10,901 nucleotides of DNA from Bordetella parapertussis. Its GTDB lineage: Bacteria > Pseudomonadota > Gammaproteobacteria > Burkholderiales > CAIKXV01. Where the stretch lies: positions 1-10,901 of the forward strand of contig CAMDXD010000102.1 of the NCBI GenBank assembly GCA_945877995.1. Reading direction: 5' to 3'. The stretch's first letter is position 1, and each line of letters opens with the position of its first letter. Positions 1 through 9,563 of the stretch are shown one piece after another. Under the pieces are notes generated by a model. That model did no database searches. It was not told the origin of the DNA and saw only the letters and a list, made by a program, of their open reading frames with translations. The translations under genes and the position numbers were made by a program.

Positions 1-3081
<3,081 letters not shown>

Positions 3082-3111
3082 TCGTCCCTGACGTTTCCAC
3101 CCAACCATATC

Positions 3112-3115
3112 GAGG
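3112..3115 (+). promoter_or_regulatory. greA ribosome binding site
   Basis: GAGG lies 8 nt before the greA ATG, in the 42-nt gap after carB. It supports the ATG at 3124. No convincing promoter or terminator is visible in this gap, so carB read-through into greA is plausible. Confidence 0.6.
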
Positions 3116-3123
3116 CTGTCCCG

Positions 3124-3600
3124 ATGGCGACTGTTCCGGTGACCGTTATCGGCGCGGAGAAGATGCGCGCCGAACTTCACCACCTGAAGACCGTGGCGCG
3201 GCATGAAGTGATCGCCGCGATCAGCGAGGCGCGTGCGCATGGCGACCTGTCCGAGAACGCCGAGTACGATGCGGCAAAGGAACGCCAGGGTTTCATCGAA
3301 GGCCGCATCGCGGAACTCGAGGGCAAGCTGTCCAACGCCCAGGTGATAGACCCCCGGCTGCTCGATGCAGAGGGGCGGATCGTGTTCGGCGCCACGGTGG
3401 AACTGGAAGACCTTGCCTCCGGCGACGTGGTGACCTACCAGATCGTCGGCGACGACGAGGCCGACATCAAGCACAGCAAGATCAGCATTTCATCGCCGAT
3501 CTCGCGCGCCCTGATCGGCAAGTATGCCGGCGACATCGCCGAGGTCCTGGCGCCGGGCGGCGCACGCGAGTACGAAGTGCTCGACGTCAAGTACATCTGA
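3124..3600 (+). CDS. greA: Transcription elongation factor GreA
   Basis: Binds the RNA polymerase secondary channel and stimulates cleavage of backtracked RNA 3' ends, rescuing stalled elongation complexes. At 158 residues it is the same length as E. coli GreA. The N-terminal coiled-coil hairpin (about 1-75) carries the tip motif HGDLSENAEY, with acidic residues Asp41 and Glu44 at the positions that help coordinate catalytic Mg2+. The C-terminal FKBP-like domain (about 80-158) contains FGATVELEDL, IVGDDEAD and SPISRALIGK, all family signatures. GreA-type rather than GreB-type is supported by IVGDDEAD and by the overall match to GreA. The start is the ATG with GAGG 8 nt upstream. It lies 42 nt after carB and 10 nt before the DUF4149 gene, suggesting one transcript. 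Confidence 0.97.
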   Translation: MATVPVTVIGAEKMRAELHHLKTVARHEVIAAISEARAHGDLSENAEYDAAKERQGFIEGRIAELEGKLSNAQVIDPRLLDAEGRIVFGATVELEDLASGDVVTYQIVGDDEADIKHSKISISSPISRALIGKYAGDIAEVLAPGGAREYEVLDVKYI

Positions 3601-3610
3601 AGCGGTCCGA

Positions 3611-4072
3611 TTGAAACAGCTTGGCGAAGCACTCCACTGGCTCGCTGTCGCGGCCTGGGCCGGGGCCCTGTGGACCGTCGGACTGCTGGTCGCCCCGACG
3701 CTGTTCTCGGTGCTGGACGACCGCGCGCTCGCCGGACGCCTCGCCGGCGTGCTTTTCAACAGCGTGGCCTGGATCGGCATCGGCTGTGCGGCCTGGCTGT
3801 TGCTGTTCCGTATCGCGCGCTTCGGCGGCTCGGCGTTTCGCCAGGGCTTCACCTGGGTGGTGCTGCTGATGCTGGCGCTGGTGCTGGTCGGAAAGTTTGG
3901 CGTGCAGCCGATCCTGGCCGGGCTGCGCGAGCAGCAACTGGCGAAGGAGATCGTCGAGAGCGTGTTCCGGGAGCGCTTCGGCACCTGGCACGGCGTATCC
4001 AGCGTGCTCTACCTGGTGCAGTGCATTCTGGCAGTCGCCATGGTGCTGCTGCAGCGTACCGGCCTGCGTTGA
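3611..4072 (+). CDS. DUF4149-family four-helix membrane protein
   Basis: Function unknown. The 153-residue product has four predicted membrane helices (about residues 8-28, 47-66, 80-99, 129-147) with short loops, so it should be an inner-membrane protein. The motif FGTWHGVSS before the last helix resembles the F-x-x-x-HG-x-S signature of the DUF4149/TMEM205-like family, and a small membrane protein of this family commonly sits between greA and yhbY in betaproteobacteria. The start is probably TTG 3611, 10 nt after the greA stop. An upstream in-frame extension would run back through greA, and no other usable start codon lies near the N-terminus; the Shine-Dalgarno is weak, so translation may be coupled to greA. 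No catalytic residues are evident. The family call is from pattern recognition of motif and context and is less sure than for its neighbours. Confidence 0.82.
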   Translation: MKQLGEALHWLAVAAWAGALWTVGLLVAPTLFSVLDDRALAGRLAGVLFNSVAWIGIGCAAWLLLFRIARFGGSAFRQGFTWVVLLMLALVLVGKFGVQPILAGLREQQLAKEIVESVFRERFGTWHGVSSVLYLVQCILAVAMVLLQRTGLR

Positions 4073-4092
4073 CCCGGCGCACCGATGCCGGG
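4073..4092 (+). terminator. Inverted repeat after the DUF4149 gene, possible terminator stem
   Basis: CCCGGC (4073-4078) and GCCGGG (4087-4092) form a perfect 6-bp GC stem with an 8-nt loop, starting right after the DUF4149 stop and lying between two convergent genes. No T-run follows on either strand, so it does not qualify as a classic intrinsic terminator. It could still help end transcription or protect mRNA 3' ends. Confidence 0.35.
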
Positions 4093-4143
4093 CCCTGACT
4101 GGCCGGTGGAGCGGCCCGTGCCGCAGCCTGCCGTGTTGCCGGC

Positions 4144-4506
4144 TCAGCGCGACTGGTAGGCGCGCTTGGTACGCTTGCGCGCTGGTCCCGCCGGCTTGCG
4201 CGCACGCGACGGCCCGGCCGCCGGTTCGTCCGGCTTTGGCCGCCACAGCACGAGCACGCGGCCGATCGACTGCACCGGTGCGCAGTCGAGTTGCTCGGCG
4301 AGCGCGTGCAGCCAGCCGGCGCGCTCCTCGCGTTCGTCGGAGCCGGCGCGCACCTTGATCAATGCATGGCTGCGCAGGCAGAGGTCGATTTCCTTCAGGA
4401 CGGCCGGCGTGATGCCGGCCTTGCCGATCGCGGCGACCGGCGAAAGGTCATGGGCGTCGGCCTTCAACGCCTTGCGTTCGGCGGGGGTAAGTTCTATTGC
4501 GGACAT
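4144..4506 (-). CDS. yhbY: YhbY / CRM-domain ribosome-associated RNA-binding protein
   Basis: A single CRS1-YhbY (CRM) domain protein. In E. coli, YhbY associates with pre-50S particles and is linked to large-subunit assembly. The 120-residue product begins MSAIELTPAERKALKADAH, followed by the diagnostic GxxG loop GKAG at residues 28-31 and the CRM pattern of LKEIDLCL, HALIKV and IGRVLVLWRP. The C-terminal 35 or so residues are a Pro/Lys/Arg-rich tail that makes it about 23 residues longer than E. coli YhbY (97 aa); the tail could add nonspecific RNA contact, which is inference. The ATG start is supported by GGAG (plus-strand CTCC at 4512-4515) 5 nt upstream. It is the only minus-strand gene, divergent from rlmE, as in E. 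coli. Confidence 0.94.
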   Translation of the reverse strand: MSAIELTPAERKALKADAHDLSPVAAIGKAGITPAVLKEIDLCLRSHALIKVRAGSDEREERAGWLHALAEQLDCAPVQSIGRVLVLWRPKPDEPAAGPSRARKPAGPARKRTKRAYQSR

Positions 4507-4589
4507 CGGTGCTCCGGCACGGCAGGGTCGCGAAGTGTAATCTGCACGGCCGGCCAGCGCATCCCGCGTGGGGTCGGTGACGGACCGGC
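4507..4589. promoter_or_regulatory. Divergent yhbY/rlmE promoter region
   Basis: This 83-nt gap must supply the yhbY start signals and probably a promoter for rlmE. The best -10-like hexamer on the plus strand is TGTAAT (4536-4541, 5 of 6 to TATAAT), in the most AT-rich part of the gap. The minus strand offers a weaker TACACT overlapping it. No good -35 is evident for either, so the exact promoters are not established. Confidence 0.4.
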
Positions 4590-5228
4590 ATGGCGATGAA
4601 ACGCTCGAACAGCAGCAATACCTGGCTCAGGGAACACGAGAACGATGCCTACGTGCTGCTGTCGCGCAAGGAAGGGTTTCGGTCCCGGGCGGTCTACAAG
4701 CTGACCGAGATCGACGGCAAGGACCGCCTCCTGCGGCCGGGCGCGACCGTGGTCGACCTTGGCGCGGCGCCCGGGAGCTGGGCCCAGTACGCCGTGAAGC
4801 GCATCCAGCCGGGCGGGCGGCTGATCGCGGTCGACCTGCTCGAGATCGCGCCGCTGCCCGGCGTGGAGATGATCCAGGGCGATTTCACCGACGATGCAGT
4901 TCTGGCGCAGATCGATGCCCGGCTTGCCGGTCGGCCGGTCGACCTTGTACTTTCCGACATGGCCCCCAATATCTCGGGTATCGCGCTGATGGACCAGGCG
5001 CGTGCGGTGAACCTGGCGGAACTGGCGCTGGATTTCGCCCGCGCACGGCTGGCCCCGGAGGGCGCCTTTCTGGTGAAGACGTTCCAGGGCGCGGGTTACC
5101 CGGATTTCCGGGCGCAGATGATGGACGCTTTCAGGACGGTCGCCAGCCGCAAGCCGGCGGCCTCGCGCGACCGCAGCAGCGAGCAGTTCCTGCTGGGCCG
5201 TCAGCTGAAACGGCCGGCCGGCGGGTAA
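4590..5228 (+). CDS. rlmE: 23S rRNA 2'-O-ribose methyltransferase RlmE (RrmJ/FtsJ)
   Basis: Transfers a methyl group from S-adenosylmethionine to the 2'-OH of U2552 (E. coli numbering) in the 23S rRNA A-loop, a late step of 50S maturation. The 212-residue product is close to the 209 of E. coli. The SAM-binding motif I is VVDLGAAPGSW (about 54-64). The catalytic tetrad is complete: Lys37 (RSRAVYKL), Asp123 (LSDMAPN), Lys163 (FLVKTFQG) and Glu198 (SSEQF), matching K38/D124/K164/E199. Two in-frame ATGs lie close together (4590 and 4596); the first is chosen but the second would only remove two residues. The Shine-Dalgarno is weak. It lies upstream of ftsH on the same strand, the widely conserved rlmE-ftsH pair, here separated by 178 nt. 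Confidence 0.97.
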   Translation: MAMKRSNSSNTWLREHENDAYVLLSRKEGFRSRAVYKLTEIDGKDRLLRPGATVVDLGAAPGSWAQYAVKRIQPGGRLIAVDLLEIAPLPGVEMIQGDFTDDAVLAQIDARLAGRPVDLVLSDMAPNISGIALMDQARAVNLAELALDFARARLAPEGAFLVKTFQGAGYPDFRAQMMDAFRTVASRKPAASRDRSSEQFLLGRQLKRPAGG

Positions 5229-5329
5229 ACCGCTGCAGGCGCGCAAGTTCCTGCCGGTTTGCGTCGATATGGATGCAAGAAGCAGTACCTCAGCACCGGC
5301 CGCGTTGGTCGGGGCAGGGCCGGGGCGGT

Positions 5330-5347
5330 ACCCGACAGGTTTCGGGT
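5330..5347. repeat. Inverted repeat ACCCGA-N6-TCGGGT upstream of ftsH
   Basis: A perfect 6-bp inverted repeat (5330-5335 and 5342-5347) with a 6-nt spacer ends 1 nt before the TAGAAT hexamer, so it occupies the spacer and -35 side of the putative ftsH promoter. It could be a regulator-binding operator. It could also be a stem followed by a fairly T-rich stretch (5347-5363), i.e. a weak terminator for rlmE. The sequence alone does not decide. Confidence 0.4.
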
Positions 5348-5348
5348 T

Positions 5349-5354
5349 TAGAAT
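5349..5354 (+). promoter_or_regulatory. Putative -10 element of an ftsH promoter
   Basis: TAGAAT matches TATAAT at 5 of 6 positions and lies 52 nt before the ftsH start in a locally AT-richer patch. No recognisable -35 hexamer is found 16-18 nt upstream (the positions read CGGTAC/GGTACC). I do not see a match to the sigma-32 heat-shock consensus either. The promoter may depend on an activator, or be only partly recognisable by eye. Confidence 0.45.
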
Positions 5355-5363
5355 GTTTCCTTT

Positions 5364-5391
5364 CGTGCGGGTCACCACCCGCGCGTGACCC
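5364..5391 (+). promoter_or_regulatory. ftsH leader with two mutually exclusive stem-loops
   Basis: Stem A pairs 5364-5372 with 5377-5385: 9 bp including one G-U, loop CACC. Stem B pairs GGGTCAC (5369-5375) with GTGACCC (5385-5391): 7 perfect bp, 9-nt loop. Both use 5369-5372 and 5385, so they cannot form together in full. Stem B ends 4 nt before the AGGAG ribosome binding site, stem A 10 nt before it. A role in controlling ftsH translation is inference. Confidence 0.4.
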
Positions 5392-5395
5392 CAGC

Positions 5396-5400
5396 AGGAG
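5396..5400 (+). promoter_or_regulatory. ftsH ribosome binding site, fixing a TTG start
   Basis: AGGAG with a 6-nt spacer to TTG 5407. It decides the start: the protein then begins NNLVKNVAIWLV, aligning with the N-terminus of other FtsH proteins, and the next in-frame Met (residue 19) lies inside the first membrane helix. Confidence 0.8.
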
Positions 5401-5406
5401 CAGCGC

Positions 5407-7305
5407 TTGAACAACCTGGTGAAAAACGTCGCGATCTGGCTGGTCATTGCACTCGTGCTGATGACCGTTTTCCAGCAGTTCAACACGCGTCAGATTCAAA
5501 GCAACACGCTGGAGTACTCGCAGTTCATCGAAGAGGTGAAGGCGGGCCGTGTCGCCAAGGTCACCATCGAAGGCCGCGTGATCAAGGGCCTGCGCGGCGA
5601 CGGCAAGCGCTTCGTCACCTACTCGCCGTCTGATCCCTGGCTGGTCAGCGACCTGCTGAAGAGCGGCGTGATCATCGAGGCGAAGCCGGAAGAAGAACCC
5701 TCGCTGCTGATGAACATCTTCGTCTCCTGGTTCCCGATGCTGCTGCTGATCGGCGTCTGGGTATTCTTCATGCGCCAGATGCAGGGCGGCGGCCGCGGCG
5801 GTGCGTTCTCGTTCGGCAAGAGCCGGGCGAAACTGCATGACGAGAACAGCAACCAGATTACCTTTGTCGACGTCGCCGGCTGCGAGGAAGCGAAGGAGGA
5901 AGTGTCCGAACTGGTCGATTTCCTGCGCGATCCGTCGAAGTTCCAGAAGCTCGGCGGCCGTATCCCGCGCGGGGTGCTGATGGTCGGCAGCCCGGGTACC
6001 GGCAAGACGCTGCTCGCCAAGGCCATCGCCGGCGAGGCCAAGGTACCGTTTTTCTCGATCTCGGGGTCCGATTTCGTCGAGATGTTCGTCGGCGTCGGCG
6101 CGGCGCGCGTGCGCGACATGTTCGAGCAGGCGAAGAAACATGCGCCGTGTATCCTGTTCATCGATGAGATCGACGCAGTCGGCCGCCAGCGTGGCGCCGG
6201 GCTGGGCGGTGGAAATGACGAGCGCGAGCAGACCCTCAACCAGCTGCTGGTCGAGATGGACGGCTTCGAGGGTGCGGCCGGCGTGATCGTGATCGCTGCC
6301 ACCAACCGTCCGGACGTGCTCGACCCGGCGCTGCTGCGCCCGGGTCGCTTCGACCGCCAGGTCGTGGTCCCGCTGCCGGACATCCGTGGCCGCGAGCAGA
6401 TCCTGCAGGTGCACATGCGCAAGGTGCCGATCTCGCCCGATGTGCGGCCGGACATCCTGGCGCGCGGCTGCCCGGGCTTCTCGGGCGCCGACCTTGCCAA
6501 CCTGGTGAACGAGGCGGCGCTGTTCGCCGCGCGGAAGAACAAGCGCCTGGTCGACATGGACGACTTCGAGAAGGCGAAGGACAAGATCATGATGGGCGCC
6601 GAGCGCCGGTCGATGGTCATGCCCGAGCGCGAGCGCAAGAACACCGCCTACCACGAGTCCGGCCATGCACTGGTCGCACGCATGCTCGACAAGACCGATC
6701 CGGTGCACAAGGTCACGATCATTCCGCGCGGACGTGCGCTGGGCGTGACGATGCAGTTGCCGGTCGAAGACCGCTACAGCATGGACCGCGAGCAGATCCT
6801 GCAGAACATCGCGGTGCTGTTCGGCGGGCGCATCGCCGAGGAAGTGTTCATGGGCCAGATGACCACCGGGGCGTCGAACGACTTCGAGCGGGCCACCGAC
6901 CTGGCGCGCAAGATGGTCACCCAGTGGGGCATGAGCAAGGAGCTCGGCACCATGGTCTACGGCGAGAACGAGGGCGAAGTATTCCTTGGCCGCTCGATCA
7001 CGACGCACAAGAACGTGTCCGAGGCGACCATGCAGCAGGTCGACGCCGAGATCCGCCGCATCATCGATCAGCAGTACACGCTGGCACGCCGGCTGATCGA
7101 GGAGAACACCGACAAGATGCATGCGATGGCCAACGCACTGCTCGAGTTCGAGACGATCGATGCCGAGCAGATCCAGGACATCATGGAAGGCCGCCCGCCG
7201 CGTCCGCCGAAGCCGTCGCAGCCGCCGGCATCCTCGCCCGGCGGCGGCAGTGCCTCGGCGCCGGGCGCGCCTTCGCCTTCGACGACGCCCGCGACCGAGG
7301 CCTGA
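5407..7305 (+). CDS. ftsH: ATP-dependent zinc metalloprotease FtsH
   Basis: Hexameric inner-membrane AAA+ protease that degrades misassembled membrane proteins and regulatory proteins; E. coli targets include LpxC and sigma-32. 632 residues, a normal length. Order: membrane helix about 6-22, periplasmic domain, second helix about 101-121, a Gly-rich linker, then AAA+ with Walker A GSPGTGKT (194-201), pore motif Phe227 in FVGVGA, Walker B ILFIDE (249-254) and arginine fingers Arg314/Arg317 in RPGRFDRQ. The M41 peptidase domain has HESGH (416-420) and the third zinc ligand Asp492 in TGASNDFERA. The last 35 or so residues are Pro/Ser/Ala-rich and probably disordered. The P-loop has Ser where most FtsH have Pro (GPPGTGKT); I recall the Ser form from Neisseria FtsH, so it should be functional. 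Start is TTG. folP follows after 22 nt. Confidence 0.98.
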   Translation: MNNLVKNVAIWLVIALVLMTVFQQFNTRQIQSNTLEYSQFIEEVKAGRVAKVTIEGRVIKGLRGDGKRFVTYSPSDPWLVSDLLKSGVIIEAKPEEEPSLLMNIFVSWFPMLLLIGVWVFFMRQMQGGGRGGAFSFGKSRAKLHDENSNQITFVDVAGCEEAKEEVSELVDFLRDPSKFQKLGGRIPRGVLMVGSPGTGKTLLAKAIAGEAKVPFFSISGSDFVEMFVGVGAARVRDMFEQAKKHAPCILFIDEIDAVGRQRGAGLGGGNDEREQTLNQLLVEMDGFEGAAGVIVIAATNRPDVLDPALLRPGRFDRQVVVPLPDIRGREQILQVHMRKVPISPDVRPDILARGCPGFSGADLANLVNEAALFAARKNKRLVDMDDFEKAKDKIMMGAERRSMVMPERERKNTAYHESGHALVARMLDKTDPVHKVTIIPRGRALGVTMQLPVEDRYSMDREQILQNIAVLFGGRIAEEVFMGQMTTGASNDFERATDLARKMVTQWGMSKELGTMVYGENEGEVFLGRSITTHKNVSEATMQQVDAEIRRIIDQQYTLARRLIEENTDKMHAMANALLEFETIDAEQIQDIMEGRPPRPPKPSQPPASSPGGGSASAPGAPSPSTTPATEA

Positions 7306-7315
7306 GCACACACGC

Positions 7316-7320
7316 AGGGG
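7316..7320 (+). promoter_or_regulatory. folP ribosome binding site, deciding a GTG start
   Basis: AGGGG with a 7-nt spacer to GTG 7328. The open frame extends back into ftsH, but this signal, plus the fit of the N-terminus to other dihydropteroate synthases, supports the GTG. Confidence 0.65.
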
Positions 7321-7327
7321 CGGTTTC

Positions 7328-8185
7328 GTGCGCCGATACTGGAGCTGCGGGCGGTACCGCCTGTCGCTTGACGTACCCCGCCTGATGGGCGTGATCAATG
7401 TCACGCCCGATTCGTTCTCCGACGGCGGGCAGTTCCTCGACGCTGCGGCGGCGCTCGCATGCGGCGGGACGCTGGTGGGCGATGGAGCGGACATCCTCGA
7501 TGTCGGCGGTGAGTCGACCCGACCCGGCGCGGCCGAGGTCAGCGTGTCTGACGAGATGCGACGGGTATTGCCGGTGATCGAGGGGCTGGTCGACGCTGGC
7601 GTGCCGGTCTCGGTCGATACCGTGAAGCCGGCGGTGATGAGTGCCGCGATCGCCGCCGGCGCGTCGATCATCAACGACATCCAGGGGCTGCGTACGCCGG
7701 GTGCCCTCGAGACGCTGGCCGAGAGCGAGGCGGGCGTATGCGTGATGCACATGCAGGGCACGCCGGCGACGATGCAGCGCGAGCCGCGTTACGACGACGT
7801 CGTGGCTGAGGTGTACGCTTTCCTGTCCGGCCGGGTGGATGCGCTGGTTCACGCGGGCGTCGTACGCGAACGGATCGCGGTGGACCCCGGCATCGGGTTC
7901 GGCAAGACGCTCGAGCACAACCTGGCACTGCTGCACGCCCTGCCGCGCTTCGGCCAGCTCGGCTGCGCGGTGCTGGTCGGCCTGTCCCGCAAGTCGATGC
8001 TCGGGGCTCTCACCGGTCGTGCCACCGGTGAACGGCTGGCCGCCAGCGTCGGCGGCGCCCTGTGGTGCGCCCTGCACGGCGCTGACATAATCCGGGTTCA
8101 TGACGTACGCGAGACCCGGGATGCACTGGCGGTCTGGCGCGCGTTCGATGCGTCCAACCCTGACGGCTCCATCCATATCCCTTGA
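7328..8185 (+). CDS. folP: Dihydropteroate synthase
   Basis: Condenses 6-hydroxymethyl-7,8-dihydropterin pyrophosphate with p-aminobenzoate to give dihydropteroate in folate synthesis; the sulfonamide target. From GTG 7328 it has 285 residues, close to the 282 of E. coli. TIM-barrel motifs appear in order: MGVINVTPDSFSDGG (Asn24 for metal/diphosphate), DVGGESTRPGA (58-68), SVDTVKP (Asp97), INDIQGL, VMHMQG, DPGIGFGKT (Asp186, Lys193), GLSRKSMLG (Arg221, Lys222) and RVHD (256-259). All pterin- and phosphate-binding residues I can place are present, and nothing suggests a divergent resistance-type copy. It sits 22 nt after ftsH, and its stop overlaps the glmM start by 4 nt (TTGA), so ftsH-folP-glmM is likely one operon. 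Confidence 0.97.
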   Translation: MRRYWSCGRYRLSLDVPRLMGVINVTPDSFSDGGQFLDAAAALACGGTLVGDGADILDVGGESTRPGAAEVSVSDEMRRVLPVIEGLVDAGVPVSVDTVKPAVMSAAIAAGASIINDIQGLRTPGALETLAESEAGVCVMHMQGTPATMQREPRYDDVVAEVYAFLSGRVDALVHAGVVRERIAVDPGIGFGKTLEHNLALLHALPRFGQLGCAVLVGLSRKSMLGALTGRATGERLAASVGGALWCALHGADIIRVHDVRETRDALAVWRAFDASNPDGSIHIP

Positions 8186-9558
8186 CTCGCAAGTATTTCG
8201 GCACCGACGGCGTGCGCGGGCGTGTCGGCGAGTACCCGATCACCCCCGATTTCGTGATGCGGCTCGGCAACGCGGCTGGCCGCGTGCTGGCCGGCGCCGG
8301 ACGCAGTGCCGAGGGCGGCGGCCCGCTGCCCCGGGCCGCGCCGCAGCCGTCGGTGGTCATCGGCAAGGACACGCGCGTGTCCGGCTACATGCTCGAATCC
8401 GCGTTGCAGGCCGGGCTGTCTGCCGCAGGCGTCGATGTATACCTGTGTGGTCCCATGCCGACGCCCGCGGTGGCCTACCTCGCGCGTGCGCTGCGGCTGT
8501 CCGCCGGGATCGTGATCAGCGCATCGCATAATCCGTACGAGGACAACGGCATCAAGTTCTTCTCCGGCGACGGCAACAAGCTGCCGGATGAGGTCGAACT
8601 CGAGATCGAACGGGTGCTCGACGAACCGATGGTCACGCGCGAATCCGCCAGCCTGGGGCGCGCGCGGCGGGTCTCCGATGCCGGCGGGCGCTACATCGAA
8701 TTCTGCAAGGGCACCTTCCCGGCCGAGCGCGACCTGCGCGGGCTGCGCATCGTGGTCGACTGCGCCCATGGTGCGACCTACCATGTGGCCGGACCGGTGT
8801 TCCACGAGCTCGGCGCCGATGTGATCCCGATCGGCAACCAGCCCGACGGCTTCAACATCAACCGCAGCTGCGGGGCGACCCACCCGGACGCGCTGCGCGA
8901 AGCGGTGAAGGCGCACCGCGCCCACCTCGGCATCGCGCTCGATGGCGATGGCGACCGGCTGCTGATGTGCGACCAGGACGGCACGGTCTACGACGGCGAC
9001 CAGCTGCTGCATGCGATCGTGGTCGATCGCCACGAGCATGGCGCACTGGGCGGTGGCGTGGTTGGTACGCTGATGACCAACCTGGCGCTGGAGCATGCGC
9101 TGGCGGCGCGCGATATCCCGTTCGTGCGTGCCGCGGTCGGCGACCGCTACGTGCTGGAACAGCTGCGCGCGCGGGGCTGGCAGGTCGGGGGCGAGAATTC
9201 CGGCCATATCCTCTGCCTCGACCGTCACACCACCGGCGACGGCATCGTGTCGGCGCTGCAGGTGCTGGTCGCGATGCAACGTTCCGGGCGCAGCCTGGCC
9301 CAGGTAGCCGGGTCACTCGTGCTGTTCCCGCAGGTGCTGATCAACGTGCGCACGGCCGACCCGCGTGCCTTCCGGGAAAACCCGGCCGTCGCGCAGGCGG
9401 TCGCCAATGCCGGTGCTGCGCTGGGGACGCGCGGCCGGGTGTTGTTGCGGCCGTCAGGAACCGAACCGGTGGTGCGGGTGATGGTGGAATCCGACCAGGA
9501 ATCTCTGTCGCGCCGCTGCGCCGAGTCGATCGCAGCGGCGATCGGAAGCGCTGGCTGA
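8182..9558 (+). CDS. glmM: Phosphoglucosamine mutase
   Basis: Interconverts glucosamine-6-phosphate and glucosamine-1-phosphate on the way to UDP-GlcNAc, the precursor for peptidoglycan and LPS. 458 residues against 445 in E. coli. The start is TTG 8182, giving TRKYFGTDGVRGRVG, the expected N-terminus; it overlaps the folP stop as TTGA and has no clear Shine-Dalgarno, implying translational coupling. The active-site serine is Ser115 in SASHNP, Mg2+ binding is DGDGD (254-258), sugar-binding is GENSGH (337-342), and the phosphate loop is RPSGTEP (423-429). All sit exactly 13 residues later than in E. coli. The shift comes from an insertion of about 14 residues around 37-53, Gly/Ala/Pro-rich, before IGKDTRVSGY. 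GlmM is distinguished from other alpha-phosphohexomutases by FGTDGVRG and PITPDF. Confidence 0.97.
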   Translation: MTRKYFGTDGVRGRVGEYPITPDFVMRLGNAAGRVLAGAGRSAEGGGPLPRAAPQPSVVIGKDTRVSGYMLESALQAGLSAAGVDVYLCGPMPTPAVAYLARALRLSAGIVISASHNPYEDNGIKFFSGDGNKLPDEVELEIERVLDEPMVTRESASLGRARRVSDAGGRYIEFCKGTFPAERDLRGLRIVVDCAHGATYHVAGPVFHELGADVIPIGNQPDGFNINRSCGATHPDALREAVKAHRAHLGIALDGDGDRLLMCDQDGTVYDGDQLLHAIVVDRHEHGALGGGVVGTLMTNLALEHALAARDIPFVRAAVGDRYVLEQLRARGWQVGGENSGHILCLDRHTTGDGIVSALQVLVAMQRSGRSLAQVAGSLVLFPQVLINVRTADPRAFRENPAVAQAVANAGAALGTRGRVLLRPSGTEPVVRVMVESDQESLSRRCAESIAAAIGSAG

Positions 9559-9563
9559 CTGTG

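Noticed and set aside
3524..3610. A longer DUF4149 start at ATG 3524 within greA.
   Set aside because: The extra 29 residues are a Ser/Arg-rich shifted reading of the GreA C-terminus; the membrane protein starts naturally at TTG 3611.
7121..7327. A longer folP start inside ftsH.
   Set aside because: The upstream extension is an Arg/Pro-rich out-of-frame reading of the FtsH C-terminus. GTG 7328 has a good Shine-Dalgarno and matches the usual FolP N-terminus.
5290..7761. An 823-codon open frame on the minus strand covering ftsH, with other long minus-strand frames of 575 codons (1747-3474) and 393 codons (8098-9279).
   Set aside because: They mirror strongly coding plus-strand genes. In GC-rich DNA with G/C third positions the opposite strand has few stops. 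Their translations are His/Arg/Asp-rich and low in recognisable motifs, and they cross real gene boundaries.
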